From positions 36,198,352-36,262,351 of the forward strand of contig OZ010800.1 of NCBI GenBank assembly GCA_963932465.1: a DNA stretch of 64,000 bases, written 5' to 3'. Numbering within the stretch: the first letter of the stretch is position 1; each line of letters starts with the position of its first letter. The notes under the pieces are model-generated. The model saw nothing but the letters and a program-made list of their open reading frames with translations. It ran no database searches and was not told the DNA's origin. Position numbers and translations under genes: made by a program. This document shows, piece by piece, positions 47,770-57,584 of the stretch. The stretch is from Maratus speciosus. Taxonomy: Eukaryota; Arthropoda; Arachnida; Araneae; Salticidae.

Positions 47770-47945
47770 CAAGGAGAGGGCCAACCTTGTTAATCACAGA
47801 TTTTGATTATTTTAATATATGTTGTAGGGTAGAGACCCCTTAGTGTCAGGTTCAACGGATTTTATCCAACGCTCCTTAGTTCTTGAGAAGCCGGGGGGTC
47901 TAATAATAGTACACAACTTAAATACTTACTTGACAACAGCGATGA

Positions 47946-48012
47946 TAGGTTGCTCGTAGCTCAGTTGGTATGGCGTTTGCCCGCGAGCCCGGGTTCGATA
48001 CCTGAATGCGCT
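47946..48012 (+). tRNA. tRNA-like module, left arm (likely pseudogene)
   Basis: It has an A-box TAGCTCAGTTGG at 47957-47968 and a B-box GGTTCGATACC at 47992-48002. The anticodon arm is shortened ('tttgcccgcgagccc'), so no normal cloverleaf forms. It is part of the element's inverted arm. Confidence 0.5.
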
Positions 48013-48749
48013 ACATTTGTTTTTTTCATTTTTTGTTTTATAAATATACTTGTAAGTATAATTAATAATCTCATTGTCAATTAAAATTTATAATATTGTA
48101 TATCAATTATAATTTTAACCTATTTAATTTTTTACTTTTATCTAAATAGTTGTATAAATCATAAAACTGTTAATTTTTTAAAAATCACTTTTAAAATGTA
48201 TTTCATATATTCTTTATCAATGCAATGATATTGAGCAATTGTGTCAATTCGTGATTTTAAAGAAACATTATTTACGGATTGCTTTAACAAAGGAAGTCTA
48301 TGTGATAAAACTATTATTCTGTTTTTAAAGTAACAAACATAATTATATTAAAAAATTAGCATCAGAATTAAATTACAACTGATTTTTTGCATATTAAAGA
48401 TTTTTAAATTTACATACGTGTGCTTGCGTTTTCAATAATTTTGCTTTCACCTTTATCTTCTTTCTGCTTTTATTTTTATTTTATTTGAATATTCTTTTAT
48501 TTTATCATAACTAGATGGCACCACAACAGATTTTGGTCAGGATTTTGGAATTTTTATCATTCAATAATAGATCCAATTTCTTTTTAAACCTCTTTAAAGG
48601 ATGAGAAATAATAGTTTAAAAATAAAAAATGATAAATTTAAGTTTTTTAACATTATAATTAATGTATGATATTAAAACTTGTAATTGAAATTATTAAATT
48701 ATAATTACAAGTGTATTTATAAAAAAAAAAATGAGAAAAGCAAATGTAG

Positions 48750-48822
48750 TACGTTTGGGTACCGAACCCGGGCCCACGGATCAGCTAGCGAACGCCGTAC
48801 CAACTGAGCTATGACCAACCTA
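48750..48822 (-). tRNA. tRNA-like module, right arm (likely pseudogene)
   Basis: On the minus strand it has A-box TAGCTCAGTTGG (48800-48811) and B-box GGTTCGGTACC (48758-48768). The middle region is longer than in the left-arm copy ('gttcgctagctgatccgtgg') and closer to full tRNA length. Pairing is imperfect. It is the mirror partner of 47946-48012. Confidence 0.5.
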
Positions 48823-49001
48823 TCATTGCGTTTGCAATGTAAGTATTTAAGTTGTGTACTATTATTAGACCCTCCGGTTTTTCAAGGACTAAGGAGTGTT
48901 GGATAAAATCCGCTGAACCTGACACTAAGGGGTCTCTACCCTACAACATATATTGAAATAATCAAAATCTGTGATTAACAAGGTTGGCCCTCTCCTTGTA
49001 A

Positions 49002-49379
49002 GATTCATTTCAATTTCATTTAAACGGAATCTAAGTTTTAAAGGTGTTTTAAGTATCATATCGTTTAAATTTTATTTTTATTTTTTAATGTTTAATTGGT
49101 TTAGCTTATTTGTTACAAAAAAATTTAAATTAAATGCAGAACTAACTGAATGAAATACTTAATATCAGTCCCTTCTCAAGCTTAAAAAATGTATGAAATA
49201 TTTTTTTGTTGTTGTTGTTCTGCAAATTATGTCTTTGTTTAATATTTATTGAAGTAGATTGAACTATCGACCTATATCAATTGTTCCAAAACATTAGAAA
49301 CGCGCTATAATTGTTTATCTGTTGACAATGTTAGTAATGTAAATTTCAAAAGTATTCAAAATAAAATAGGATTGATGGT
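49002..49379. other. AT-rich spacer
   Basis: No element end, exon or RNA gene was recognised. Confidence 0.3.
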
Positions 49380-49646
49380 ATGATAATGGAACGCTAAATA
49401 CTAGAAGTGCGTTTTCAGTTTCCGTATGCGTTTTAATGTTAAGTATTTTTTGCGTATTGCGGGGTTTGTATAAATTCTATAGATCAAAAGCAGTTATATA
49501 AGGTCTATACAAAAGTTCTCACGTACATTTCCGTTTATTCACGGAAATTTTATTCATAAGCATTACTGTGTATGGCCGTGAATTGCTTAAGGGTGTTTTA
49601 AAGCTGAATTAATCATTTTCCAGCTGATTTATATTTGGTATACTAA
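49380..49646 (+). repeat. Degenerate tandem repeat block, right copy (part 1)
   Basis: It matches 1-200: 'gtgcgttttcag', 'tataaattctatagatc', 'tatataaggtctatacaaa' and 'cgtgaattgcttaa.ggtgtttt'. It is continued at 50656 beyond an inserted element. Confidence 0.6.
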
Positions 49647-50655
49647 CAAGGGAACCACTTTTGTGCTACTCGCACCTAACATTGAGACCTGGTGCTTTTT
49701 GAAGTCCTATATTATTCGAAGTTTGAGTATCGATGAAAATTTTCTGATAAAATGATGTTTTTTGATTTTACAGCTGCATAACTTGCTGAAAATGCTATTT
49801 TCGAGACCACTTATCGGACTATTAACAAAGAAATTTTTTAAAGAAAAGTATTTAAAAATATAAATTAGTCCATAAAAAATATAAAATTTTGAAATTTTTT
49901 TGTACAAATTCCTTCAAAAACCTACAAATTTGATTTTGAAAAATTACAACGTTATATTCACATTTTTGGCGGATAAAAAGTTGGCGTTTTTTCAAAAGTA
50001 GAGTTTTCAAGCAACCCTAGCCGAATGTCATAGTTACTTGTCATGTGTGAAGTGAATAGTGTTTTGGACTTCGGTAGAAATTGTAATGTCCGATCTAATT
50101 AAGCATAGAATATTTTCTAAACTGTGTAAAAATATCAATTTTCTTTATATGATTACTTTTACCAAAATACACAACATTTAATACAATAACATTTCATTTT
50201 AAACGTTCAAATCTTTATTCCACCCGGCTTCAAAAGAAAATAGATTTCTTATTTTGTATTTCACTAAAAAATAGTTTTCAATGACCATGAAAGCTTTTAA
50301 CAGAAAAAAATTATTGTTTATACATTTATCGTCTGCATAGAAAAAAAAATCTAGTTTTTGTTGTTTCAGTTATCCAAGAAATCGCAGTATGATTTAATTC
50401 TAATACGTACCATACATACACTCTCGGGATAAGATGAGCTAAAAATTCGTAGCGCAATATTTGGCGACTGAACTCACTTTTGGAGTGAAATGAGCAAAGA
50501 AAAATACAATAATAAAAAATTAAAAGATTAAAAAAATTTATAAAATATGATTTTAACGGAGAATTTTTATAGGTTCTCTAACTTTTATGTGCAAGGCTAC
50601 AAAATGCACCAGGTCTCGATACTAGGTGAGGGCAGCACCAAAAGTGGTTCCCTTG
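49647..50655. mobile_element. 1009-bp TIR element, CAAGGGAACC termini, TAA target duplication
   Basis: The left CAAGGGAACCACTTTTGTGC and the right end, reverse complemented, CAAGGGAACCACTTTTGGTG continue to 'gagacctggtgc' on both sides. TAA lies at 49644-49646 and 50656-50658. A 3-bp TAA target suggests PIF/Harbinger. The interior contains no long frame. It is inserted in the degenerate repeat block. Confidence 0.8.
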
Positions 50656-50878
50656 TAAGAGATGTTAGTAAAATATAAATAAATTCATATACAGGGCTAC
50701 ACAAAGGATCTGAAACATTGTTGTCTACGGATGGTGATTTCTGAAAATACGTTTTAAGTTGAGTTTGTTTCACGAATTAAATTTTAATTTAATATGATTC
50801 GAGTATAAAAATCTGTAGATAATATCCAGGGTTGTACAAAGTTATTCAAGTACATTTCCGTCTATTAGTAAAAATTTC

Positions 50879-50914
<36 letters not shown>

Positions 50915-51132
50915 ACTGTGTTATGAGTTTTGTAACAAAGCTATATTTTAGCACATTACATACACATCATATACATCGATACATGATAGAGAGAACTAGG
51001 TACATTGTTGTGTATGGATTTTTATCTCTAAAAGTATGTTTACAGTTGTCATGCGTTTTCTAAATTGTTTATTTAAGTTATCATTTTTTCCACCTTATTA
51101 AAGGGCGTAGCTTAAATGGAGTATTATGGAAG
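50656..51132 (+). repeat. Degenerate tandem repeat block, right copy (part 2)
   Basis: It matches 250-530: 'tcatatacagggcta', 'gagtataaaaatctgtagataat', 'aagtacatttccgt.tatt', and a poly-T tract (50882-50913) at the same relative place as that at 497-526. Confidence 0.65.
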
Positions 51133-51362
51133 CACTGTAAAAAAATTCATGTAACGTTACTTCATAAAATTGGTGGCAACATGCTGCCTCCAATTTTATG
51201 GAATAATATAACTTCCATAATGGAGTAATTTAAACTGATATAAGTGGTGTAATATTACACATTAGTGTACGTAACACCAGTTATGTAGTTAAATTACTCA
51301 ATAAAATAGAGGCATCAAGGCTGCCACCAGTTTTATGGAGAAACGTTGCATATTTTTTTCAA
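51133..51362. mobile_element. ~230-bp TIR MITE
   Basis: The left 'gtaacgttacttcataaaattggtggcaac' and 'gcctccaattttat' are mirrored on the right by 'gctgccaccagttttatggag' and 'aataaaatagaggc'. Outer ends are a CACTGTAAAAAAATTC-like start and a poly-T end. The target duplication is unclear. Confidence 0.65.
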
Positions 51363-51529
51363 TTCCTACTATTAGTTCACACTCTCCCTATATTTATTTA
51401 TTTATTTATATATCTTGTTCAAATTTTCAGTCGTTAATAAAATACTTATTATTCATCCTATCAAGTTGAAATAATTTTTTTTAAATTTGTACTGGTTGAC
51501 AATTGATGTCAATGCAGTTTTTCCAAATA

Positions 51530-52639
51530 CTAGGAGGCTCTGCCCCCTACGAGCTACGCTCGTCAACCCCCTTCAGACACCGCAGACTCTAAAAGTACGC
51601 TAATTTGATCGGCTTTAAAAAGATTTCGGAAGATTGAATTATAATTTAAAAAACAATGGCTATCTCCCTATAAACGGATTTCTATTCATTTCTCTTTGAC
51701 TGGGAATTTTAAGGCCAAATCCGCTGCGGTACTACTTGATTAACCCGTCGACCAATTTCGCCAAATTATATAAATCGCCAAAGCACTCGTCAAATTACAC
51801 AAATTGACATCATTTTTATTTTAAATAACGGACGAACAAATAAATTAGTGCAACATTAATAAAAATACAAATAAAACGTCGAAATAAAAATAACTTGATG
51901 ACCTAGACACGTGTAACTTGCTTAAAGTCAAGTTAATGTGACATTTACGATCAACCATTATTGGCATTTAATCTTATAGTTTGGCGAATGATACATTTTT
52001 GGTCGACGGGATAACTAAGTAGTACCAAAAATACTTATGTCAATCGCTGCTTTCGTCTTTGATTAAGTAAAATAAGATAAACATTTCAAAATAAGCTAAT
52101 ATAAAAGGAATCAAGTAAACAGAATCTTTGTCTCCCGGTATTTTTTAACAAAGCTAAAAGAAAGTTCTTTTAAATAAGACATTTTAAATTAATCTTTTTT
52201 AATCTGACGTAATTTTGACCGAACTATTCTTTCTCTTTTAAATATTCACGTGAAAATACTTGTGTTAGAAATTAAATATTATTTGCGCTTTCCTAACAAA
52301 AATAGTTGAAAAGTATCCTCTCAAAATATCAAATAAATGCCTAGCACAATTTCTAAATTTAAACCGTTTTGCAATATTATTTTGTGTTTATTTTATGTAA
52401 TAACTGTAATGTGACGTAAATATGACGTAATTTCTCCTATTTAAGACTTCTAACGCATGTTAATAAATTTATTATTTTACAAATTCCTTTCTCTCTTAAA
52501 ATTCACGTGTAATTATAGTTTTTATGACGTAATTTTTAATAAGTTCTTGCTTTTTTTACATAATTATTTAATTCTAATTCCAAATGTTTTTTTTATGTTT
52601 ATAATAGTCACGTGTAAATAAATTTTTAATTTATTACGC

Positions 52640-52674
<35 letters not shown>

Positions 52675-53169
52675 AAGCAAACATTATTGTTTTCGCTGTA
52701 TATATAGTTGGCAACAGTTTAAATTAAATTGATATCACTTTCTAAAACCTGTGAAAAATGTCTCTAGAAATGCTGAAAATTTGAATTTAAAATAGAAATA
52801 AAACCTCAAAAAATTAGCCAAATTAAAAAAAAGAAATACAATCTGTACACCGGGAACTTCAAACATATAAAATGATCTAAAAATGATTAAATTCCCATGA
52901 ATAGTTTTTGCTCCTATAAAACTTTTTTAGTGGAACGATTTTGTCCATCTTTAGCATTCAATATCTCTTAAAATAATTCTTCTATTTGAAAACTGTCTGC
53001 ATCAGCGTGTTTATCAAACATTTCTGTATAATACTACAGATTTTCATATTTTTGTATGCATTATTTTTCTTAATATTAGCGAAGAAAGACCTCCGGTCAC
53101 AAAAAATTCAAAACCGGCGGCGGCGGCGGCGGTGACAGCGGTAGTTATTTTTATTTTAGAATAGAGAGA
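51530..53169 (-). mobile_element. Non-autonomous Helitron, family 1 copy 3
   Basis: On the minus strand it starts TCTCTCTATTCTAAAAT after an A and ends with CGAGC-GTA-GCTCG, then GGGGGCAGAGCCTCCTAG before a T. (CCG)n lies near the 5' end (about 53115-53135 on the + strand). It carries the same 299-bp MITE as copy 2. A poly-T tract lies at about 52643-52673. No Rep/helicase frame is present. Confidence 0.85.
51728..52026. mobile_element. 299-bp MITE nested in Helitron copy 3
   Basis: Termini are GGTACTACTTGATTAACCCG on the left and, reverse complemented, GGTACTACTTAGTTATCCCG on the right, continuing TCGACC. The length equals that of the copy in Helitron copy 2, and it sits at the same internal place, so it was inherited with the Helitron. 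Confidence 0.8.
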
Positions 53170-53644
53170 TTAATTCATTAATTAAATTTTTATTAATTAA
53201 TTTTAGTTTTACATGGGAGACAAAATGGTGGCCATTGGTTATTGAAGCATTTAATGCATCTTCATATCTATAAGGGGGGTTACCATAGGGGGGAGCCTGT
53301 TCTGTCGCCAAACACCGCCAAGTTTGTCGCCAACTTGGCAATATATCGCCACATTTGGCGGAAAATATGAGTCGCCATAAGTGACGCCAACTTGGCGATA
53401 TCTCTAATATTTCGCCAAATTCCCATAGACTTCCATTGTAAACCTACTTGCTTATAGAAAATCAACAAATTGAGATATTTTAATGCAACAAAAACTAATA
53501 TTAGCTTAAGTGATTATATTAAACTTTTCTTTGATGACCTAAGTAGGAATTGACTTTAAAAACAAAACTTTCATATTACTTGTTTAGAGTGAGTGTTGGA
53601 GAGTGTTTCATAATCTGTATTTGACACATAATTTTTCTCTTTTG

Positions 53645-53689
<45 letters not shown>

Positions 53690-53860
53690 GTAATTCCTAA
53701 ATTTTTTCACCGAATTACTTTAAATCTGCTTTCTGAAGCTAAAATATAACTAAGAATCGAAATAAGGGAAGAAATTTGGATATTGCTATTACCAAGACTT
53801 GTATATTTACATTCAAATATAAAAATTTGCGCTCATATGAATTTATCATTTCATCATATA
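53170..53860. other. AT-rich spacer with TTGGC/GCCAA motifs and (TTA)n
   Basis: 53280-53430 contains about ten GCCAA or TTGGC half-sites, including GCCAANTTGGC at 53329-53339 and 53386-53396, and resembles 33975-34080. A (TTA)n run lies at 53646-53688. The minus-strand open frames at 53156-53468 come from this repeat. No gene is called. Confidence 0.45.
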
Positions 53861-54268
53861 CAGTCAAACCTCGTTATCCCGACACCCGGTTTTCACGTCA
53901 CTCCACTTATCACGTCAGTTTTTCAAAGTCCCGATTTTCTGTATATGATTCTAATGTAAATAAACTCCGGATTTTACGTCGCTGAGTAATTTTCAAGTCC
54001 GGAGATCCCGACGGTTTAGAAAAATCGTCTATTTTTCATAGTCCATCTTACGAGCCCGGAAATTAAGTGGAAAGAAATGTCTTAGCCAAACTTTTCACAA
54101 AAGTGTCTAAATTATCCATTAAGATAAAGGAAAAACTTTATTTCAATCTTTTATCTAAATAAATAAACCCACACACTATGAATGACCCACTCAACCGATG
54201 ACTAGTTCATCAGATCCCGAGTGTATATAAGGTAATGACGATGAGGACATCCCTCTTCCAAATATTGC

Positions 54269-54996
54269 TTAAGGGGGTAGGATACCTTTAAACCTACAAA
54301 ATTTTCGAAATTTTTTTAATACATATTCCGTAATCATTTCTGAACAATATGAAAAAAACCGCATTCAAAAATTCCCATTAGTTGACTAATTATGGCAGTT
54401 TTATTAAGACTTACATAGGATAATTAAACTTTGCGTTGCGTTTATTCAAAACGATGAATTTTAATACTGCGCGCAGTTTTACTAAAAAACTATGCATGGC
54501 AATCAAAAGAAATTTTCAAAACATATTCATGTCTGTATTATCTACAACTTAAAACCAGAAAAAGGTATTTTTTCTGTTTTTTTATAGCGAAAATATTTTT
54601 TAAAAAGTGAAAAATTTTAATTTTCTGTTAATTTTTTTAATTTTGTCAATATATATATATATATATTTCAAATATTTTTGTTTTAGTATAAAGGTAACAC
54701 TATTATCTATTTATTTTCACCAAAATTTCTTCTTTAAATGCATATTTTCAGATTTTATCATGCGCGCAAGATTTTTTTTTCTCTTATTATCATATATTTT
54801 TAAACTTATCATTTCAATATTTATTTATGAATTTACAAGTATATACTATATATTTTTAAATAAAAATTTAAATATGTGCTTTATATTTAAATGAAGTTTT
54901 ATTTTTATTTTTGACTTGTTACAAAAGTTTTGAAGCTTGGTACATAGTCATATTTTTTACTTTTTCGACGTGTTCAAAGGTATCCAACCCCCTTAA
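54269..54996. mobile_element. 728-bp TTAA-flanked element nested in the pogo-like element
   Basis: The left TTAAGGGGGTAGGATACCTT and the right end, reverse complemented, TTAAGGGGGTTGGATACCTT share 19 of 20 bases. TTAA lies at both ends. The flanks 'ccaaatattgc' and 'agagttgttggatc' join to continuous host-element sequence. The interior is extremely AT-rich, and the 95-codon frame in it is composition-driven. piggyBac-like by target. Confidence 0.75.
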
Positions 54997-55349
54997 AGAG
55001 TTGTTGGATCACGAAATAGATATAACGGTGGATGTACAGTTGTATATCGATTTTGATGAGCATGTTACCAAATCACCAGATGATAAAAATGATAAATATG
55101 AAAAGTGATAAAAGGCAAAAGTCAGAAATTTCTTCAGACTCGGGGAGCGAAAATAATATGGAGCTTGAACAAAACCAGCCTCCGACTAAAACCGAAGCAC
55201 TGCATTGCATTGAAACGATCTGAAATTATCTAAAATCGATTTCTGAAACAACGGATATTGATTACAATTCATTTTATAATATTGAAAAAATAATTGTAGG
55301 AAGCACATTTAGGGATAAGCAAACCTTAGTACATCAATATTTCATGTAA
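54997..55349 (+). pseudogene. pogo-like transposase C-terminal remnant
   Basis: Successive frames read an acidic stretch (LLDHEIDITVDVQLYIDFDE), then, after a frameshift, PPTKTEALHCIETI, a stop, and NYLKSISETTDIDYNSFYNI ending at TAA 55347-55349. The order acidic tail, then 'EAL..IET...Y', then a final KQ..L..QYF-like end is what I know from the C-termini of pogo/Tigger (CENP-B-related) transposases. The catalytic core is absent. At least one frameshift and one stop are visible. The pogo-type TIRs around it agree. Confidence 0.6.
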
Positions 55350-55869
55350 TAATAAACAAAAAAGTCATCATAAATCTGATTTTTAATATTTTTCAATCTT
55401 GTTTTTTTCTGTGTTTATTTTGTTTAACAATAATATTTTATTGCTTAAAATGTCAGAACAGTTATGAATTTAAATTTGCCTTAAGTTAATTAAAAATACG
55501 CTTTTTGTAAGCATATTTTTATCCAACTCCGGTTACAGCGACACTCCGCTTATGACGACGCTTTTTCTGGAAATGAGAGTGTCGGGATAACGAGGCTCGA
55601 CTGTATATCATATGATAAATTCTGTAAGTAATTAAATGGGGAAAAAATTATGTATTTACCAGGAAATAGAATAAAATTTCAATAATCATTTGAACTTAAA
55701 TTTTATTTCTTAAATTAGAAAGAATCTTACTCATTTGCGAATTTTATATTTCATTTTAAGAATTGTGGTAAATATACTAATATATTTTCACAAAAAACTA
55801 CACAAAATAATAGACGTTCAAACTTTAATGTTGTTTGTTTAATTAGAATTTAAAAAAACGTATTTGTCA

Positions 55870-56250
55870 ATTTAATTTTCCAAAGAGTTAATTTATTATA
55901 CTTAAAATAGTCCAAATCCGTTCAAATCTGACATTTAAATTCGAACTTTATTTGTTCTCCCGGGACAAATCACATACTTATTTTTTTTTTTTTTAATTTA
56001 TCAACAGGATAATGAAATACAGAAAAAATCGGATGAAAGATCTATTTTAAGTTAATATAGAGAGAGATGTTAAAGTTATTATGAAGGCATGGCAACCGTT
56101 GCCATGGAGACTGGATTGCTAATTCTGAAATCCGCATTGATGCAGTATGCGTGGGATGTCACATAAATACATTTCACTATTGACATAAAAATAAGTACAA
56201 GTGTATTTTTTGTTATTTCCTTTACTTTTATAAAGCAGAAAAAGATTTTT
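55870..56250 (+). repeat. Direct repeat R, copy 1
   Basis: It matches 59280-59650: 'aactttatttgttctccc', 'tatcaacaggataatgaaata', 'aatcggat.aaag', the X-box palindrome, 'gaaatccgcattgatgcagta' and 'aagtacaagtgta'. A partial third copy lies at 58081-58180. The copies bracket the candidate exon at 57389. Confidence 0.8.
56088..56111 (+). promoter_or_regulatory. X-box-like palindrome in repeat R, copy 1
   Basis: CATGGCAACCGTTGCCATG is a perfect 9-bp inverted repeat with one central base. GTTGCCATGGAGAC at 56098-56111 fits the RFX/DAF-19 X-box pattern RTHNYYATRRNRAC. X-boxes drive ciliary genes in animals. Whether this site is bound is unknown. Confidence 0.4.
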
Positions 56251-56514
56251 TTTTCTTTTTAGGGTTTCGTTTATCTCACGAAACCCTTACAGTCTCGCTT
56301 CTCTGTCCGTCTGTCCGTCCGTCACAGGCTAGTACTCGGAAACTATTTAAGTCATAGACTTGAATATTTTTTACATAGAGCTGAATACCCCCATGACCTT
56401 CCCAAAATCATAAATTTTTGAAAAATCCATATATTATTTTAAATAAGCGAAGTCGTTCTTTTTCGATTTCAAAACATAATATTAAATTCAGAAAATATCG
56501 CCGAACGCCGATGA

Positions 56515-56578
56515 CGCCGTGATAACGCAAATGTCTCCCACGCAGTAGATTGCGGGTTCGAATCTCTCTGGCGGTACT
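56515..56578 (+). tRNA. tRNA-like sequence (likely pseudogene)
   Basis: 'tctcccacgcagtagattgc' followed by GGTTCGAATC (B-box, 56555-56564) resembles the anticodon and T arms of a tRNA-Gly with anticodon CCC. The A-box is poor, and only a short CGCC/GGCG acceptor pairing is visible. It is probably a tRNA-derived module of a repeat. Confidence 0.35.
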
Positions 56579-57159
56579 TCAAAATTCTGATTTTTTTTTA
56601 TTGTTACACTTCATTTTCAGATGGATTTTATTAAAAGAAAATTCCTTTTTTTAGCAATTTCAAAGGCTTATTTTATTTTATTTTGTATGCACAGTAATCT
56701 GTAAAATATCTTTTACTTGAGACAGAGAAAATCTGAAATTTCAATTTAAAAAAAATCTGAAGAATTATTTACATATATAAAGGAATGCACTTTTAGTAAC
56801 AATTAATGTTTAACAGATCAGATGATATAATCAAATCCATATTTAATATAAAAGATTTCCTCACTTTTAATAATTAATTCGATACAGAAGTGTAAATATT
56901 GGCTTCCTCTGGACCACCTTTTTTTTGCAGCGGCCATTTACAGGCAATTTTCTGAAATAATACGCTTCTTAGAGACTTTTTTTTTTTTTTTTTTCAAATT
57001 ATCTGTATGCATTAATGAGGAATAAAAAGGTATTTTTTCTTTTTTATTTCGAATTTTAATATATGTTAACGTTCTTTTTGACGATTTAATATACTTAATT
57101 ATAAAATTTAATACACTTACATTAGTCGAATTAAATTTAGGCATAGATGCCTTATGTTC

Positions 57160-57388
57160 CCTCAGCCGTTGTTTTGAATTGTTTGGCGATTTTTTGTTGG
57201 CGTGTTGGCGGTGTTTATAACTATAGCAACCTCGATATGTGGAACCCCGTGTGACGTGTGTATTCTGACGTGATGTGTTCTGGCAACCCCTGAGAAGCGG
57301 TGGATTTTGTGAATGTATTTTGATATCGTGTTGTATCGTCCTGTCTTTTTATTTTTGTGTTAAATTTATTGGATGTATTTGACTGACT
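57160..57388 (+). promoter_or_regulatory. Candidate promoter and 5' leader of the exon at 57389
   Basis: This is a locally GC- and CpG-richer stretch with an X-box match (57217-57230), two TGACGTG half-CREs (about 57253 and 57268) and 'ggcaacccctgagaagcgg'. It ends in a leader with an in-frame TGA (57380-57382) before the start codon. Promoter identity is inferred from composition and position. Confidence 0.4.
57217..57230 (+). promoter_or_regulatory. X-box motif (RFX/DAF-19 type)
   Basis: ATAACTATAGCAAC matches the X-box pattern RTHNYYATRRNAAC at every position and lies about 170 bases before the start codon, a usual distance for ciliary promoters. A 14-base degenerate pattern can occur by chance, so this is suggestive only. 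Confidence 0.4.
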
Positions 57389-57460
57389 ATGGCTTCTGTA
57401 ATCCGTTTAAACGCTTTTGCTGAAGTAATAAAGAAATATGAGGAAATTTTGAGAAGAAAA
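57389..57460 (+). CDS. Candidate first coding exon, gene unidentified
   Basis: ATG at 57389 follows an in-frame TGA at 57380-57382. Twenty-four codons end at AAA|GTAGGT, a plausible splice donor, in phase 0. The peptide starts MASVIRLNAFAEVIKKYEEI and continues LRRK. This is an amphipathic, charged helix quite unlike the F/I/Y/N-rich translations of the surrounding AT-rich DNA. Read past the donor, the frame stops after seven more codons. Upstream lies a CpG-richer segment with an X-box and CRE half-sites. I do not recognise the protein and found no second exon. The alternatives are a chance ORF or a retained fragment. The exon lies between direct repeats and inside a possible TIR pair, so it could also belong to a mobile element. 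Confidence 0.5.
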
Positions 57461-57584
57461 GTAGGTTTGTTTATTGTGTCTTAATGCGTATTCATAAGCC
57501 TATTTTGGAAAATGACGGTGGTGTTATGAGAGAAATTTCGTCCTGGAGCTTCCAAGAAAGCAGATATCTGTTAAGGCATGTTGA

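Larger units (their letters stand above)
47770..48998. mobile_element. Foldback element, CAAGGAG termini, TAA target duplication
   Basis: The left CAAGGAGAGGGCCAACCTTG is mirrored by the right end. TAA lies on both sides (47767-47769 and 48999-49001). The arms stay complementary for about 240 bases, through 'ggtagagaccccttagtgtc' and a tRNA-like module. A 3-bp TWA target is typical of PIF/Harbinger elements. The interior is AT-rich and non-coding. The element at 49647-50655 has the same CAAGG start and the same target. Confidence 0.75.
53861..55603 (+). mobile_element. pogo/Tigger-like element, split by a TTAA element
   Basis: The left CAGTCAAACCTCGTTATCCC and the right end, reverse complemented, CAGTCGAGCCTCGTTATCCC are flanked by TA (53859-53860 and 55604-55605). 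CAGT..AACCTCGTTAT-type TIRs with TA targets are typical of pogo/Tigger elements. The second half carries a decayed transposase C-terminus. Most of the transposase gene is missing, so this is an internally deleted, dead copy. Confidence 0.8.

Noticed and set aside
47946..48012. Functional tRNA gene
   Set aside because: A and B boxes are good but the anticodon arm is shortened and the acceptor stem does not pair; a mirrored relative lies in the other arm of the same element.
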